Assembly (NCBI GenBank): GCA_027343965.1
Contig: DAHWJX010000091.1
Span: 1-28,364, forward strand
Source of the DNA: JAKACU01 sp021821185
GTDB lineage: Bacteria; Bacillota; Bacilli; Alicyclobacillales; SLC66
Length of the DNA: 28,364 bases
Direction: 5' to 3'
The notes under the pieces are model-generated. The model made no database searches and had not been told where the DNA came from. It saw only the letters and a list, made by a program, of their open reading frames with translations. The translations under genes and the position numbers were made by a program. Of this stretch, positions 14,503 through 22,741 are shown piece by piece; within the stretch, counting starts at the first letter, position 1, and every line of letters begins with the position of its first letter.

Positions 14503-17500
14503 GTGGAATTTCATAAAGTCTTGGTGGCGAATCGCGGAGAGATTGCGATTCGCATCTGTCGTGCCTGTACCGAGCTTGGTATTCAGACAGTCGCGATATA
14601 TTCTATAGAAGATAGTCTCGCTTTGCATCGATATAAAGCCGACGAAGCCTATCTTGTTGGAGAGGGCAAAGGCCCTGTTGAAGCTTATCTTGACATCGAC
14701 TCGATTATTGATGTCGCGACGCGTTATGATTGCGATGCCGTCCATCCGGGCTATGGATTTTTATCGGAAAATGAAGATTTTGCGAGAGCATGTGCTGATG
14801 CTGGCATTACATTTATCGGACCTACACCAGAACATCTTCGTATGTTTGGTGATAAAGTGACCGCGCGGCAAGTCGCGAAGCAAGCCGGTGTGCCTGTGGT
14901 TCCAGGCAGTGATGGAGAAGTCACTGTAGAACAGGCAAGAGAATTTGCAAACGTTCATGGCTATCCGTTGATTCTTAAAGCCACAAGCGGTGGCGGGGGT
15001 CGCGGCATGCGGGTCGTGTCCAGTGATGATGAGTTAGCTGAGGCGTTCGCGCGTGCGAGTTCCGAAGCGCAAACATCGTTTGGTCGATCAAGCGTCTATG
15101 TCGAAAAGTATGTCAAAGATCCTAAGCATATTGAAGTACAAATCTTGGGCGATACGCATGGCAATATCGTGCATTTATTTGAACGTGATTGCTCCATTCA
15201 ACGACGTCACCAAAAAGTGATTGGGGGAGCGCCTTCGATGTTGCCTGTCGCTTTGCGCAGGAAAATTTGTGAGACGGCGTTACACCTTATGACAAGTGTT
15301 TTGTACGTGAATGCAGGAACGGTTGAATTTTTGTTGGGTCAAGATGGTGAATTTTATTTTATTGAAGTTAATCCGCGTGTGCAAGTCGAACATACCATTA
15401 CGGAATTGATCACTGGCATCGACATCGTGCAAGCACAAATTATGATTGCACAAGGGTTGCCATTGACCACACCGCAGATTGGAATCAGCAATCAGGCGGA
15501 TATCGTAAGTCGGGGATATGCTTTGCAATGTCGTGTTACGACGGAAGATCCCCAAAATAACTTTTTGCCTGATACAGGTCGGATCACAGCCTATCGTTCG
15601 GGTGCAGGGTTTGGTGTGCGACTTGACGGCGGTAATGGCTACATTGGCGCTCGCATCTTGCCTTATTACGATTCGATGTTGACCAAAGTATCTGTCTGGG
15701 CGTTAAACTTTGACGCAGCCATTGCGAAGATGCGGCGTTCCCTGGCAGAGTTTCGTATTCGCGGTGTAAAAACAAATATTCCTTTTTTGGATAATGTAAT
15801 TGACCATGCTGAATTTCGAAATGGTCGATACAACGTCAGTATGATCGATTCCCATCCTGAATTGTTTGTTTTTCGTAAGCGTTTAAATCGCGGCACAAAG
15901 TTGCTTGAATACATTGCTGATATCACGGTGAACGGGTGCGAAGGTGTGCGGGCTAATTTTAAAAAACCTCTGATCGAGCTGCCCAAACTCCCGCTGTATT
16001 TGCCACACGACAATCCACCCAAAGGTACACGTGATGTTTTGCTTGAAGAGGGCGTAGATGGCTTAGTTCGCTATCTGAAGCAAGACAATCGCCTGTGGTT
16101 GACTGACACAACACTGCGTGATGCGCATCAGTCCTTGTTAGCTACGCGCATGAGAACGTATGACATGGTCAAGATCGCAGAAACGATTGCGCATGAGACA
16201 CCGCAATTGTTTTCCCTCGAAATGTGGGGCGGAGCCACGTTTGATACATCGATGCGTTTTTTGCGTGAAGATCCATGGGATCGGCTTGAACAACTGCGCG
16301 CGCGTATTCCATCCATTTTGTTTCAGATGCTATTGCGTGGGTCAAATGCTGTCGGGTATCGTAATTATCCAGATAATATCGTCACCAAGTTTATTGATGA
16401 AGCTTCGTATGCAGGTATCGACGTCTTCCGGATCTTTGATAGTCTAAATTGGCTGCCGAACATGATAGTATCGATCGATCGAGTTCGCCAAAATGGGAAA
16501 GTGGCCGAGGCCGCAATTTGCTATACGGGAGATATACTGGATGTAACTCGTACAAAGTACTCCCTGAATTACTACATCAATATGGCAAAAGAACTCGAAA
16601 AAGCGGGAGCGCAAATTCTTGCGATCAAAGATATGGCAGGGCTTCTCAAACCGTTTGCCGCTTATGAACTTGTTAAGGCACTCAAGGAACATGTCGGGCT
16701 GCCAATTCATTTGCATACTCATGACACTGCCGCGACAGGTGTAGCTACCGTTATTAAAGCAGCTGAGGCCGGGCTAGACATCGCTGATGTCGCGGTCAGT
16801 TCTATGGCTGGTATGACATCTCAGCCTAGTTCCATTGCTGTGGCCGCTGCCTTCACAGGATCGCCACGCGATACGCGTGTCGGTGTAGAAAACTTACAAA
16901 TTCTCACGGAATACTTTGGTGCTGTCCGTGACATGTATGCTCCTTTTGAAGGCGGATTACAGGCAGGTTTAGCTGATGTCTACGAACATGAGATGCCAGG
17001 TGGGCAATACACCAATTTGCAAAAACAAGCGGAGTCAATGGGGCTTGGTGCCCGTTTTGGTGAAGTAAAGGATGCGTATCGGGTGGTCAATCAAGTTCTT
17101 GGTGACATTGTCAAAGTGACACCATCCTCAAAGATGGTCGGGGACTTTGCGCTCTTTTATGTGCAAAATAATCTGACCGTGGATGAACTGAAACGTCGTG
17201 CTTCAGAATTTGATTATCCGGCTTCTGTCGTTGATTACTTTATGGGTTACATGGGCCAACCACCCGGTGGTTTTCCTTCATGGTTGCAAGAAGCTGTGTT
17301 GAAAGGACGCCAGCCGCTCACCGTGCGCCCAGGTAGCACCATGGAGCCGATTGACTTTGATCAATTGGCGCAGGAACTCAATCATAAGTCAGGGCGTATC
17401 GTGACATCTCGTGATGTGTGTTCTTATGCTTTATATCCACAAGTAACACTTGACTTCTTTGCTTCGCAAAATCAATATGGAAATCTGTCGGTGCTGGATA

Positions 17501-17934
17501 CTTCTACGTTCTTTTTCGGACTAAAGCCAGGTGAAGAAGTTTTCGTCGAAATTGATCCAGGCAAAACGCTGGTGTTAAAGTTGATTTCCATCTCGGCACC
17601 GCGAGTAGATGGAACCCGTGTCGTATTCTTCGAATTAAATGGTCAGCCACGGGAAGTAGAGGTTGTAGATCGTTCACAGACAACTGCTATAACACAGCGG
17701 CGAAAAGCGAATCCTACTGATATGCGAGAACTAGGCGCGTCGATGTCAGGTACTGTGGTCAGCATGATGGTGGAAGACGGCGATTATGTGACCGAGGGGC
17801 AATTCTTGTTGGTGACAGAAGCGATGAAAATGGAGATGCAGGTGCAAGCGCCGATGACCGGCCGTGTAAAGCATGTCGCCGTGCGTGTGGGCGAGACAGT
17901 CCAAGTTGGTGATTTACTCGTCGTTTTTGAGTAA
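14503..17934 (+). CDS. pyc: Pyruvate carboxylase
   Basis: Biotin enzyme that converts pyruvate and bicarbonate to oxaloacetate, refilling the citrate cycle. The single chain of 1143 residues is full length. Biotin carboxylase comes first (about 1-460: LVANRGEIAIRICRA, GGGGRGMR, HIEVQILGD, FIEVNPRVQVEHT). The carboxyltransferase follows (about 530-800: LTDTTLRDAHQS; Lys709 in AIKDMAG, the carbamylated metal ligand; His736 and His738 in HLHTHDT), then a linker/allosteric domain. The biotin carrier domain is last, with Lys1109 in AMKME as the biotin site. The start is GTG 14503 with AAGGAGAG upstream. It appears to be transcribed alone. Confidence 0.97.
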   Translation: MEFHKVLVANRGEIAIRICRACTELGIQTVAIYSIEDSLALHRYKADEAYLVGEGKGPVEAYLDIDSIIDVATRYDCDAVHPGYGFLSENEDFARACADAGITFIGPTPEHLRMFGDKVTARQVAKQAGVPVVPGSDGEVTVEQAREFANVHGYPLILKATSGGGGRGMRVVSSDDELAEAFARASSEAQTSFGRSSVYVEKYVKDPKHIEVQILGDTHGNIVHLFERDCSIQRRHQKVIGGAPSMLPVALRRKICETALHLMTSVLYVNAGTVEFLLGQDGEFYFIEVNPRVQVEHTITELITGIDIVQAQIMIAQGLPLTTPQIGISNQADIVSRGYALQCRVTTEDPQNNFLPDTGRITAYRSGAGFGVRLDGGNGYIGARILPYYDSMLTKVSVWALNFDAAIAKMRRSLAEFRIRGVKTNIPFLDNVIDHAEFRNGRYNVSMIDSHPELFVFRKRLNRGTKLLEYIADITVNGCEGVRANFKKPLIELPKLPLYLPHDNPPKGTRDVLLEEGVDGLVRYLKQDNRLWLTDTTLRDAHQSLLATRMRTYDMVKIAETIAHETPQLFSLEMWGGATFDTSMRFLREDPWDRLEQLRARIPSILFQMLLRGSNAVGYRNYPDNIVTKFIDEASYAGIDVFRIFDSLNWLPNMIVSIDRVRQNGKVAEAAICYTGDILDVTRTKYSLNYYINMAKELEKAGAQILAIKDMAGLLKPFAAYELVKALKEHVGLPIHLHTHDTAATGVATVIKAAEAGLDIADVAVSSMAGMTSQPSSIAVAAAFTGSPRDTRVGVENLQILTEYFGAVRDMYAPFEGGLQAGLADVYEHEMPGGQYTNLQKQAESMGLGARFGEVKDAYRVVNQVLGDIVKVTPSSKMVGDFALFYVQNNLTVDELKRRASEFDYPASVVDYFMGYMGQPPGGFPSWLQEAVLKGRQPLTVRPGSTMEPIDFDQLAQELNHKSGRIVTSRDVCSYALYPQVTLDFFASQNQYGNLSVLDTSTFFFGLKPGEEVFVEIDPGKTLVLKLISISAPRVDGTRVVFFELNGQPREVEVVDRSQTTAITQRRKANPTDMRELGASMSGTVVSMMVEDGDYVTEGQFLLVTEAMKMEMQVQAPMTGRVKHVAVRVGETVQVGDLLVVFE

Positions 17935-18007
17935 GTCGTTGCAAGCAAGTAAGTATGATCATGGACAGAATTTACACAATGAAATTCATACATTGAATAG
18001 AAACTGT

Positions 18008-18022
18008 ATGGCGTCACGCCAT
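18008..18022. repeat. 15-nt perfect inverted repeat downstream of pyc
   Basis: ATGGCGT (18008-18014), one central C, ACGCCAT (18016-18022). A weaker GGATG/CATCC repeat follows nearby. Neither is followed by a T run, so a terminator for pyc is not convincing. The rest of 17935-18072 shows nothing recognisable. Confidence 0.4.
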
Positions 18023-18072
18023 GTATGTATGGGATGGATACATCCGGGGTTGATATTCCTCTTACTTGTTGC

Positions 18073-18133
18073 AAAAAAAACTCTCCAAATGTACAGGAGT
18101 GCGAATCGCTACACCAATTCGCACTCCATTTGG
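18073..18133 (-). terminator. Strong rho-independent terminator after the APC permease gene
   Basis: GGAGTGCGAAT (18096-18106) and ATTCGCACTCC (18117-18127) form an 11-bp perfect stem with a 10-nt loop. CCAAAT (18085-18090) and ATTTGG (18128-18133) extend it across a 5-nt bulge. On the minus strand it ends in a run of eight T residues (18080-18073). On the plus strand the tail is poorer, but the hairpin may also slow transcripts from pyc. Confidence 0.85.
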
Positions 18134-18155
18134 CTTGTTACTACCGCATTAGACC

Positions 18156-19757
18156 TTACAAACTAACGACGTCACCATCAACGGCTTCTTCTTCAGACGT
18201 CTCAAGATCCAGGTTTGGTTTGGGTAATGCAGAGGCAACACCCCAGTAAAATGCGGCTAGGGAAATTATGATAACAATAATTTGATCCCAAGGTGATGAA
18301 AGTATGCCTAAGCCTCCAAAACTCTTGTCACCGAGCCAGGAAACAACAAACATGGCGACGTAATAGACTACGAGCCAAAGCGATGACTTGAATTGCTGTG
18401 CAAAATTCACAGGGTCCTTCGGTACGATGTTCCCTATACTAGCAAGCACAAGATACAATACGAACATCACTACTTGAAGACCAATCAACCAACTATCAAT
18501 CTGGAATCCCGTCCAATAGATGATTAACGATGCGATGATAAAGGCAAGTGGTGCGATCACCGAAATGCCACCGAGGCGAAAAGGCCGTTTCATCGAGGCA
18601 GCGGTTTTGCGAAACGCCATCGCCGATACAGGACCAATAATATACGTCATGACTGTGGCGGATGATACAACGCCAACTAAAGCACTCCACGTCGGAAATG
18701 GCGCCGTCCAAAAAACGGAAAGGACGAAAGACAACCACAAGGCTGGGCGAGGTACCCCTGATTTGGGGTTGATGCGTGTAAATGCCTTGAAAAATGTGCC
18801 TGTTCTTGCCCAAGCAAAAAGGATACGGGCTGTCGAGGAAAGATAGATGTTGGCTGTACCGGTTGGCGAAAGCACGGCATCGGCGAACAGCACATAAGAC
18901 AACCACCCAAGTCCAATCAGTGTGGCGACATCAGCGAATGGCGCTTTGTAAGCGAGCGCTGCCCAACCGCCTGTTAAAGCGCCGGCTGGAAGTGATCCGA
19001 CAAACACTACCTGTAAGAGAATATACAAGATGGCCCCAACCGCGATAGCAAGAATGATAGCAAGTGGTACAGTGCGTTGGGGGTTCTTGGCTTCACCAGC
19101 AAAGTCAACAGCTTGCCGAAATCCAAGAAACGCAAAAACGATTCCCGCTGTCGATACAGCTTGCTCAATACCTGTGAAACCGCCGGTAGCGAATCCCTTG
19201 GTTGTAAAATTGGCCCCTTTAAATTGAAAGAGGAATAAGACAATCGTCAATAAAGGAACGATAAATTTTAAGGCCGTAATGAAAGAGTTCACTTTGCCAA
19301 ATACGTTGACGCTCCAATAATTGAGTAAAAAGAAAACTAAAAGAATAGCGAACTGCACGAACCATCCTAATATGGTGGGATTACCTGTCGATGTGCCCAG
19401 AGCATGCCACCATTGTTGTGCGTATCCGCGCACAGCCTGGACTTCAATTGCAGCAACACTTGAGTAAGCGACAAGTGCAGCAAACCCCATGAGGTAACCA
19501 ATAATCGGCCCATGGGAATAATCCGGATAACGAATAATGCCACCAGCGCGAGGCAGCGCACCACCGAGTTCAGCATACACAAGACCGATAAGCCCAACGG
19601 CAATCGCACCGATTACCCAGGCGATCCATGCTGATGGTCCAGCTAAAATAGCTGCCTTTTGTGAAGCAAACAACCAACCGGACCCAATGATAGCTCCTAG
19701 GCCCAAAAAAGTGAGATCAAGCAGGCTTAATTGCCGCTTCAATCTACCGTGTTCCAT
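18156..19757 (-). CDS. APC-superfamily amino acid permease
   Basis: An integral membrane transporter of the amino acid-polyamine-organocation superfamily. The 533 residues have about 12-14 hydrophobic segments. The first carries the family signature LTFLGLGAIIGSGWLF, the unwound substrate-binding GAIIGSG motif of transmembrane segment 1. A second marker, FAFLGFRQAVDFAGEAKNPQRTVP, matches the segment 6 region and the conserved E-x-K-N-P loop. Substrate cannot be inferred. I start at ATG 19757 because AGGAGAGGGGGAG lies 8 nt upstream. An in-frame ATG at 19799 has no ribosome site and would add 14 residues that encode the Shine-Dalgarno region. It is followed by a strong terminator. Confidence 0.92.
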   Translation of the reverse strand: MEHGRLKRQLSLLDLTFLGLGAIIGSGWLFASQKAAILAGPSAWIAWVIGAIAVGLIGLVYAELGGALPRAGGIIRYPDYSHGPIIGYLMGFAALVAYSSVAAIEVQAVRGYAQQWWHALGTSTGNPTILGWFVQFAILLVFFLLNYWSVNVFGKVNSFITALKFIVPLLTIVLFLFQFKGANFTTKGFATGGFTGIEQAVSTAGIVFAFLGFRQAVDFAGEAKNPQRTVPLAIILAIAVGAILYILLQVVFVGSLPAGALTGGWAALAYKAPFADVATLIGLGWLSYVLFADAVLSPTGTANIYLSSTARILFAWARTGTFFKAFTRINPKSGVPRPALWLSFVLSVFWTAPFPTWSALVGVVSSATVMTYIIGPVSAMAFRKTAASMKRPFRLGGISVIAPLAFIIASLIIYWTGFQIDSWLIGLQVVMFVLYLVLASIGNIVPKDPVNFAQQFKSSLWLVVYYVAMFVVSWLGDKSFGGLGILSSPWDQIIVIIISLAAFYWGVASALPKPNLDLETSEEEAVDGDVVSL

Positions 19758-19765
19758 CTGTTTGT

Positions 19766-19778
19766 CTCCCCCTCTCCT
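19766..19778 (-). promoter_or_regulatory. Ribosome-binding site that fixes the permease start at 19757
   Basis: On the minus strand AGGAGAGGGGGAG ends 8 nt before ATG 19757. It lies within the reading frame that opens at ATG 19799, which argues against the longer form. Confidence 0.7.
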
Positions 19779-19904
19779 AAAAGAGTGTGATTCGCTCATT
19801 AGGTCTAAAGATTCCGACTATTAAGCGTAATTCCAGTATATTCGACCACAAGCTTCTCATGCCTATGGGAGTGATGCTGGAAAATCACATCCTTTTGCTG
19901 AGTA

Positions 19905-19910
19905 ATTATA
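19905..19910 (-). promoter_or_regulatory. Possible -10 element of the permease gene
   Basis: A perfect TATAAT on the minus strand (19910-19905), with no consensus -35 at 17 bp. Transcription would begin near 19898, giving a leader of about 140 nt. I could not recognise a riboswitch in it. The gap 19758-19954 holds nothing else I can name. Confidence 0.35.
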
Positions 19911-19954
19911 CATAGATGAGCGGTTTTTTCATAGTATCTTTACAAAAAGAATTC

Positions 19955-20758
19955 TCAGGAAAAATCAAGTATCCCATTCCATGTGACGCAACTTGGCTTG
20001 CGAAAAGGAGAAAGTGAGGGTTCTTTTGCCATTAAAAGGAAAGAACTGACTGGTAATGTCCCCAAATGATGCTTTTTTTGAAAGCGAGTCAGCGATTTTT
20101 GCATGGCCGCCGGGTGTGATGACAAATTTTCTCCTGCGGCACTTACGAAATAGAGTACATCAGCAAAAGGAATGCGGCGCAAACATCCCACAGCAGCTAC
20201 ACGCAAGAAAAAGTCCCAATCCCAATAATCACGCATTTCTTCGTCAAAAAGGCCAATTTGTTCATGAAGTCTGTGCGGATACAAAATGCCTGAGGAGATG
20301 ATAATATTCCACTTTTGTAATAAGGTTTTGTCAAAATCAAATGCGAATGCTTGCCGTGCCATGGGTTCCCTATGACCTCGGGCATGGGTGTAGGTGACAA
20401 TTTCAACATCCGAATAGAGAAGAGTATCTTGATCTGGCCGATAGGCTTGTACCATGCGACCAATGTGGCCCGGAAGGACTATGTCATCGTCATCGCATAG
20501 CATGATCATATCACCTTGCGCTTGTTCCAGACCACGATTTCGCGCATACACATGCCCACGGTTGATCGGTAGCGATATGATGGTCATCTTCATGCGATCT
20601 TGTAAAGGCTCAAGCACTGGAGTTGGGTCGATGCCAGCATCATTCACGACAATGACTTCGAGATTTTTATAGGGATCCATTGCCAATGCCTGTAGACATT
20701 CGGTTAAAAGTCGTGGTCTGTTGTATGTCGGAATGATCACAGATATGAGTGGTTTCAC
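19955..20758 (-). CDS. Family 2 glycosyltransferase
   Basis: A GT-A fold enzyme of 267 residues that transfers a sugar from a nucleotide sugar. The N terminus is the family signature SVIIPTYNRPRLLTECLQAL. The metal/nucleotide-binding acidic cluster is DDDD (89-92), after GDMIMLC, and YWDWDFFLRVA is the ED-like catalytic region. No membrane segment is seen, so it is probably cytoplasmic or peripheral. The start is GTG 20758, which shares its first base with the last base of the SDR stop (TAG/GTG), indicating translational coupling. Acceptor and sugar are unknown; lipid, teichoic-acid-like or exopolysaccharide precursors are possible. Confidence 0.9.
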   Translation of the reverse strand: MKPLISVIIPTYNRPRLLTECLQALAMDPYKNLEVIVVNDAGIDPTPVLEPLQDRMKMTIISLPINRGHVYARNRGLEQAQGDMIMLCDDDDIVLPGHIGRMVQAYRPDQDTLLYSDVEIVTYTHARGHREPMARQAFAFDFDKTLLQKWNIIISSGILYPHRLHEQIGLFDEEMRDYWDWDFFLRVAAVGCLRRIPFADVLYFVSAAGENLSSHPAAMQKSLTRFQKKHHLGTLPVSSFLLMAKEPSLSPFRKPSCVTWNGILDFS

Positions 20759-21552
20759 TATTTATCACCTGAATCCAAAAGCGTCTTTTTCACCAAACTT
20801 GCACCCGCATGGCGAACAACTTGTCGTGGCATCCATTTGATTGAACTGGCAAGCGCTTTGTTAAAAATGCCGGGAATAACCACCACTTTACCTGCCTGAT
20901 AGGCACGTAACGCCAAAGTGACCACAGCGTGTGGTGTCATCTCGACTTTAACTGACTTACCATCTTTAATTCCTGCAACTTGTTGAAATTCTGTTGTGGT
21001 AAGTCCAGGACATAGCGCCATGATGCGTACCGGTGTATCTTGATATTCTGCAGCAACAGCTTCTGTAAAATGAAGGACAAACGCTTTTGTGGCTGCATAA
21101 GTCGCCATATAAGGGACGGCTTGAAATGCGGCTGTGGAAGCCACATTGATGATTCCGGAAGGTGCTTTGCGTTGCACAAAATCGTTCATAAAGAGATGTG
21201 TAAGGCCTTGTACCGTAACCACATTGAGATAGAGCATAGCTTGTTCTTCGGTTACCGACAGGTGTTGCATGGGACCAACAAGGCCGAACCCGGCGTTGTT
21301 GATGACAAGATCGAGGTCGTAGTTGTTGTCGTGGATAAAATGGTACAATTGCTGCGCCGCATCGGGGAGGCTCAAATCTTGGGTATGAATAATTACGTTC
21401 ACGTGGTGTGCCTCTTGCAACCTTGTAGCAAGTAGAGTGAGCCGATCGAGTCGTCTGGCTACCAAGATAAGGTTTTTACCTTGTTGTGCTAACTGCCGTG
21501 CAAATTCGGCACCGATGCCAGACGATGCGCCGGTTACTAAAGCATATGTCAT
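20758..21552 (-). CDS. Short-chain dehydrogenase/reductase
   Basis: An NAD(P)-dependent oxidoreductase of 264 residues with a classical SDR layout. The coenzyme motif is TGASSGIG (7-14), NNAG is at 85-88, the catalytic Ser is Ser139 (INVAST), and the Tyr-Lys pair is Tyr152 and Lys156 (YAATK). The arginines after LVA (LVARRLDRL) suggest NADP(H) preference. The start ATG 21552 has GAGGA upstream; an in-frame ATG at 21573 would add seven residues and has no ribosome site. It lies 27 bp after the C39-like gene and overlaps the glycosyltransferase by one base. The substrate is unknown; its place beside a glycosyltransferase fits a lipid or sugar keto-reduction. Confidence 0.93.
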   Translation of the reverse strand: MTYALVTGASSGIGAEFARQLAQQGKNLILVARRLDRLTLLATRLQEAHHVNVIIHTQDLSLPDAAQQLYHFIHDNNYDLDLVINNAGFGLVGPMQHLSVTEEQAMLYLNVVTVQGLTHLFMNDFVQRKAPSGIINVASTAAFQAVPYMATYAATKAFVLHFTEAVAAEYQDTPVRIMALCPGLTTTEFQQVAGIKDGKSVKVEMTPHAVVTLALRAYQAGKVVVIPGIFNKALASSIKWMPRQVVRHAGASLVKKTLLDSGDK

Positions 21553-21579
21553 AAAGGTCCTCTTTTCCTGCATACTTGA

Positions 21580-22398
21580 CTAGTTCAGGAGTCGCGGCAA
21601 AGAAAATGGGGTTACTGTCACAGCTTGCCGCCCCATTAGAATCCACGTCTTTCTAAAGATCTGGCGTGGTACAGGTTGTGCTTTGGCACCATTTAAGGGA
21701 TTGTTGACATAAATATCGTGCTTATCATAACCGACTAAAAGTACGGCATGTTCAGCCATGGTTGTTTTGATGAGACCATCAGGGCTGTGCCATGTTACCC
21801 AGGTGACATCAGGCGAAAAATTGATCGTTGTCCATACAATCACAGGACGCCCGGAACGTAAAGCCGCAAGAAGGTTCGCAAAGGAGTCCCCTGTAAGATC
21901 TTGTGCATGGCCTGATACGTAGTGATTAAGGAGCACATCAATAGGATGGTGATACACCCCGAAGCCTGGTGCGCGTCCGGAGATAGAACCTACAAAACCA
22001 AGATTGGGATCGCCCCACGAAAGGATTTGCCCATTGCCACTCGTAATAAGCGGTGTTTTATCGCGAGCGATGGCGTGCGCCAGAGACAGTGGTGTTTCGT
22101 TGATGTGAAGATAATCGAGAAGCATTGATAAACTGGTCACTTCGCATCCGTTATACAGCAAGGGCAATTGTGATTCACTTGGTGCATGAAGCAAGACACC
22201 GCCAGCACCCAAATTGGTATACGAGCTAGGCAATAAGCTGTTTTTCCATTCTAATTCCCGACGCAACATTAATGGAGAATCGGTGTAGGCTGTGTGAAAA
22301 ACTATCGTCAGCATGAGTAAAGCTAACAGTAAAGTAAGTAATTGACTGCGCAAAAGGTGCTTTATCCATCGAATAAACCGTCGTTTAGCGAGGCGCAT
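21580..22398 (-). CDS. Membrane-anchored C39-like cysteine peptidase
   Basis: A 272-residue protein with a basic N terminus, one membrane segment (about 20-36), a short linker and an extracellular papain-like domain of the C39_2 type. The nucleophile is Cys85 in NGCEVTSLSMLLDY, the histidine is His217 in AEHAVLLVGYD, and the third residue is Asn233 in VNNPL, where the family usually has Asp or Asn. The intervening GRPVIVWTT strand is typical. There is no ABC transporter nearby, so it is not a bacteriocin-maturing C39 transporter domain. It overlaps the small membrane gene by 14 bp and precedes the SDR. The substrate is unknown; wall-surface processing is an inference. Confidence 0.85.
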   Translation of the reverse strand: MRLAKRRFIRWIKHLLRSQLLTLLLALLMLTIVFHTAYTDSPLMLRRELEWKNSLLPSSYTNLGAGGVLLHAPSESQLPLLYNGCEVTSLSMLLDYLHINETPLSLAHAIARDKTPLITSGNGQILSWGDPNLGFVGSISGRAPGFGVYHHPIDVLLNHYVSGHAQDLTGDSFANLLAALRSGRPVIVWTTINFSPDVTWVTWHSPDGLIKTTMAEHAVLLVGYDKHDIYVNNPLNGAKAQPVPRQIFRKTWILMGRQAVTVTPFSLPRLLN

Positions 22399-22657
22399 GT
22401 CCTAACTTACCTTTAGCATATTGTAATGCAGCATACGCTAACTTGGCGCGTTCATAACGTGTGCGAGCGATGAAGAAAAATGGCGACACAACTATGGCGA
22501 TAACGAGGCTATAGGAGATCACATCGATGCCAAGTTGTCGAGAAATAGCTAGCGTTATGAATCCGACCAAAAAACCTACCGTGCAAAGTAGCATGATAAC
22601 AGAATAAAACCGGTAAAAGTGTTTTTGCCGATGATAATTGGCTTCACGATCACGCAT
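22385..22657 (-). CDS. Small two-segment membrane protein, unknown function
   Basis: A 90-residue protein with two hydrophobic segments (about 19-38 and 46-63) and basic ends (RHQ-rich N terminus, RTRYERAK after the second segment). Both ends probably face the cytoplasm. GGGAGG lies 8 nt before the ATG. The last 14 bp overlap the C39-like gene, so the two are probably coupled and may act together at the membrane. I recognise no family. Confidence 0.75.
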   Translation of the reverse strand: MRDREANYHRQKHFYRFYSVIMLLCTVGFLVGFITLAISRQLGIDVISYSLVIAIVVSPFFFIARTRYERAKLAYAALQYAKGKLGHAPR

Positions 22658-22679
22658 GCATTATGCCTCCCAAAAATAA

Positions 22680-22708
22680 AGTGTAGCATGGAGGCGCCTT
22701 TTCGTCGA
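22680..22708 (-). promoter_or_regulatory. Promoter of the four-gene minus-strand cluster
   Basis: On the minus strand TCGACG (22708-22703), a 17-bp spacer and TACACT (22685-22680) with TG one base upstream form an extended -10 promoter. Transcription would begin near 22673, just ahead of the GGGAGG site, so the small membrane gene would head the cluster independently of the antiporter. Confidence 0.5.
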
Positions 22709-22741
22709 TATGTGTCCTCATCTTTGCTGCCCTTATGGTTT

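Noticed and set aside
15666..16022. A 118-codon reverse-strand frame inside pyc
   Set aside because: It is opposite conserved pyruvate carboxylase sequence and has low-complexity, basic composition typical of antisense shadows.
19758..19900. Possible amino-acid riboswitch in the permease leader
   Set aside because: Only a short 5-bp stem (GTGAT/ATCAC) is visible and no known lysine, glycine or T-box core motif.
21580..22398. C39-like gene as part of a bacteriocin export system
   Set aside because: There is no ABC transporter, precursor peptide with a double-glycine leader or immunity gene nearby. The C39_2 motif is that of stand-alone wall or surface peptidases.
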